Below, piece after piece: positions 62,961-64,000 of a stretch of 64,000 nucleotides of DNA; the stretch's first letter is position 1; each line of letters starts with the position of its first letter. Source of the stretch: Syngnathus acus (lineage: Eukaryota; Chordata; Actinopteri; Syngnathiformes; Syngnathidae); assembly GCF_901709675.1 (NCBI RefSeq), contig NC_051100.1, positions 10,080,786 through 10,144,785 on the forward strand, in the 5' to 3' direction. A model generated the notes under the pieces. The model was not told where the DNA came from, searched no databases, and saw nothing but the letters and a program-made list of their open reading frames with translations. Position numbers and translations under genes: made by a program.

Positions 62961-63276
62961 TAAGAAAACGGACATACGATATAACGCGACCAAGCGTTTG
63001 AGTGACACGTTGACATACTAGCTCAGCAGCAACATCATTGAGATGAGTTTGAGATGCACGACAGCGCTCAATTAAATCGATTAGTGCACTCTAACAATCA
63101 CTGCAGGAATGCTGACAAACAAGCATTCACATAAAAAATGAAATGGAAAAAATACTGACAGCCAATGATATGGGAAAATTATTTTATGTTTGAATATTGA
63201 AGGGAAACAAAACAAATATTATTAATTCTCACAAACCATTCATGTATAATAAATTCAGTTTTCCTTTCTCTGCATT

Positions 63277-63289
63277 CCCCCCCCCCCCC
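63277..63289. repeat. 13-base C homopolymer
   Basis: An uninterrupted C run in otherwise unique sequence. Confidence 0.9.
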
Positions 63290-64000
63290 TGCTTGTTTGG
63301 TTGGAGGTTTTGGTCTGTTGCTCTGTCACACTTTATTCTTTGTCATTACTAGTACCCTTCTGTGGTGGGCTGATGATGTCGCCATAAATAAATAAATAAA
63401 TACAGCACATTTGTTTCTACTCTTAGTGTTTTCTCTGCCCTGTGTCATTAAAATGAACCACCCTACTCACCCTGCCCACTTCTACGTGGTGTGACAATGA
63501 AAACATAGTTTTGTGTTACCATAACAACTACCCAGCATAAATAATGGTGGAAACATGGCTGCTGGAACACTGTACTTGAGCTAAAGTAAGAGCCAGAGCA
63601 AGGGGAGATTTGTGAATAATTTGAGAACAAGTGGACAGGGACTCAAGAAAACCAAATATGAGTGGAAAAGTCCGTTTTTCATATGACGTCTTTCTAGGAA
63701 ACACTGAGCTCTGGTATCAACCCTGCCTTTCTCACAATAACCTGAGGGCATATTTTCATGATTATTTGGAATTTTCATACCATGAAATTACATTTCATCT
63801 GTCATCTCCCACCATTCAGATGCAATTTCTTGGAGATTTGAAATTTCTAGATCATGACTTTTTTGTTTCAGCGGCATCATTAGTGTCCTCAGAGCAACCG
63901 CATGAGAAAGTGCATGCTGTCAAAACGATGCTGGTTTTAGTATGCAGCCTGCATTTTAGATCTGCCCCCACAATCAAATTGATTCTTTCCATTTCAGCCG

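Larger units (their letters stand above)
39681..64000. other. Gene-poor region downstream of npas4l
   Basis: I found no exon with family resemblance on either strand over 24 kb. Frames reach at most about 140 codons and are not supported by splice context or composition. The region alternates transposons listed separately with long unique stretches. It could be a regulatory desert or introns of an unseen gene. Confidence 0.55.

Noticed and set aside
1-64000. CRISPR arrays, bacterial operons, rRNA or phage-like genes
   Set aside because: No regularly spaced direct repeats, no ribosome-binding sites before long frames, and the intron-bearing genes show vertebrate nuclear DNA.

Overview
The window is vertebrate nuclear DNA, almost certainly from a teleost fish. 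Evidence: two multi-exon genes with GT-AG introns, AT-rich and repeat-studded intergenic sequence, several non-autonomous hAT-type DNA transposons, sushi-ichi-like Ty3/gypsy retroelement remnants, and the dispersed 'tggatgga'-tailed, tRNA-headed repeat common in fish genomes. There is no sign of bacterial organisation. All gene identities come from reading the translated exons and recalling the families; no database search was run.

Layout. 1-10.0 kb: no gene seen; diverged repeats, a broken gypsy gag remnant (about 8.8-9.4 kb, minus strand) and a 357-bp hAT-like element. 10.1-10.7 kb: CpG-rich segment with ETS-like, E-box and CRE-like motifs, the probable promoter of the first gene. 12.45-29.13 kb: klhdc3 (plus strand), ten coding exons for a six-bladed kelch protein of 382 codons, the same length as I recall for human KLHDC3. 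It carries a single-base deletion in exon 5 and a 9-kb seventh intron. 29.1-34.9 kb: intergenic, with a microsatellite and a GC-rich unique block. 34.9-39.7 kb: a complete bHLH-PAS gene of the NPAS4 group (plus strand, eight coding exons, 720 codons). Its divergent HLH and short C-terminus fit npas4l, the zebrafish cloche locus, better than ordinary npas4. It has a TATA box, two upstream ORFs, a strong Kozak start and two polyadenylation signals. 39.7-64 kb: no gene found; transposons (two further copies of a 0.33-kb hAT MITE, an 836-bp hAT-like element with a perfect 8-bp duplication, two copies of a 'cactataaggcgcacc' inverted-repeat element, a solo LTR) alternate with long unique stretches rich in homeodomain and octamer-like motifs that could be conserved regulatory elements.

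The two genes are transcribed in the same direction, about 5.8 kb apart. klhdc3 encodes a probable Cullin-2 ubiquitin ligase substrate receptor for C-terminal degrons. npas4l encodes a transcription factor that in zebrafish specifies blood and endothelium. Nothing in the sequence ties them into one pathway; the link is physical. The unusually large klhdc3 intron 7 and the flanking gene-poor DNA may hold regulatory elements for npas4l or for a gene outside the window.
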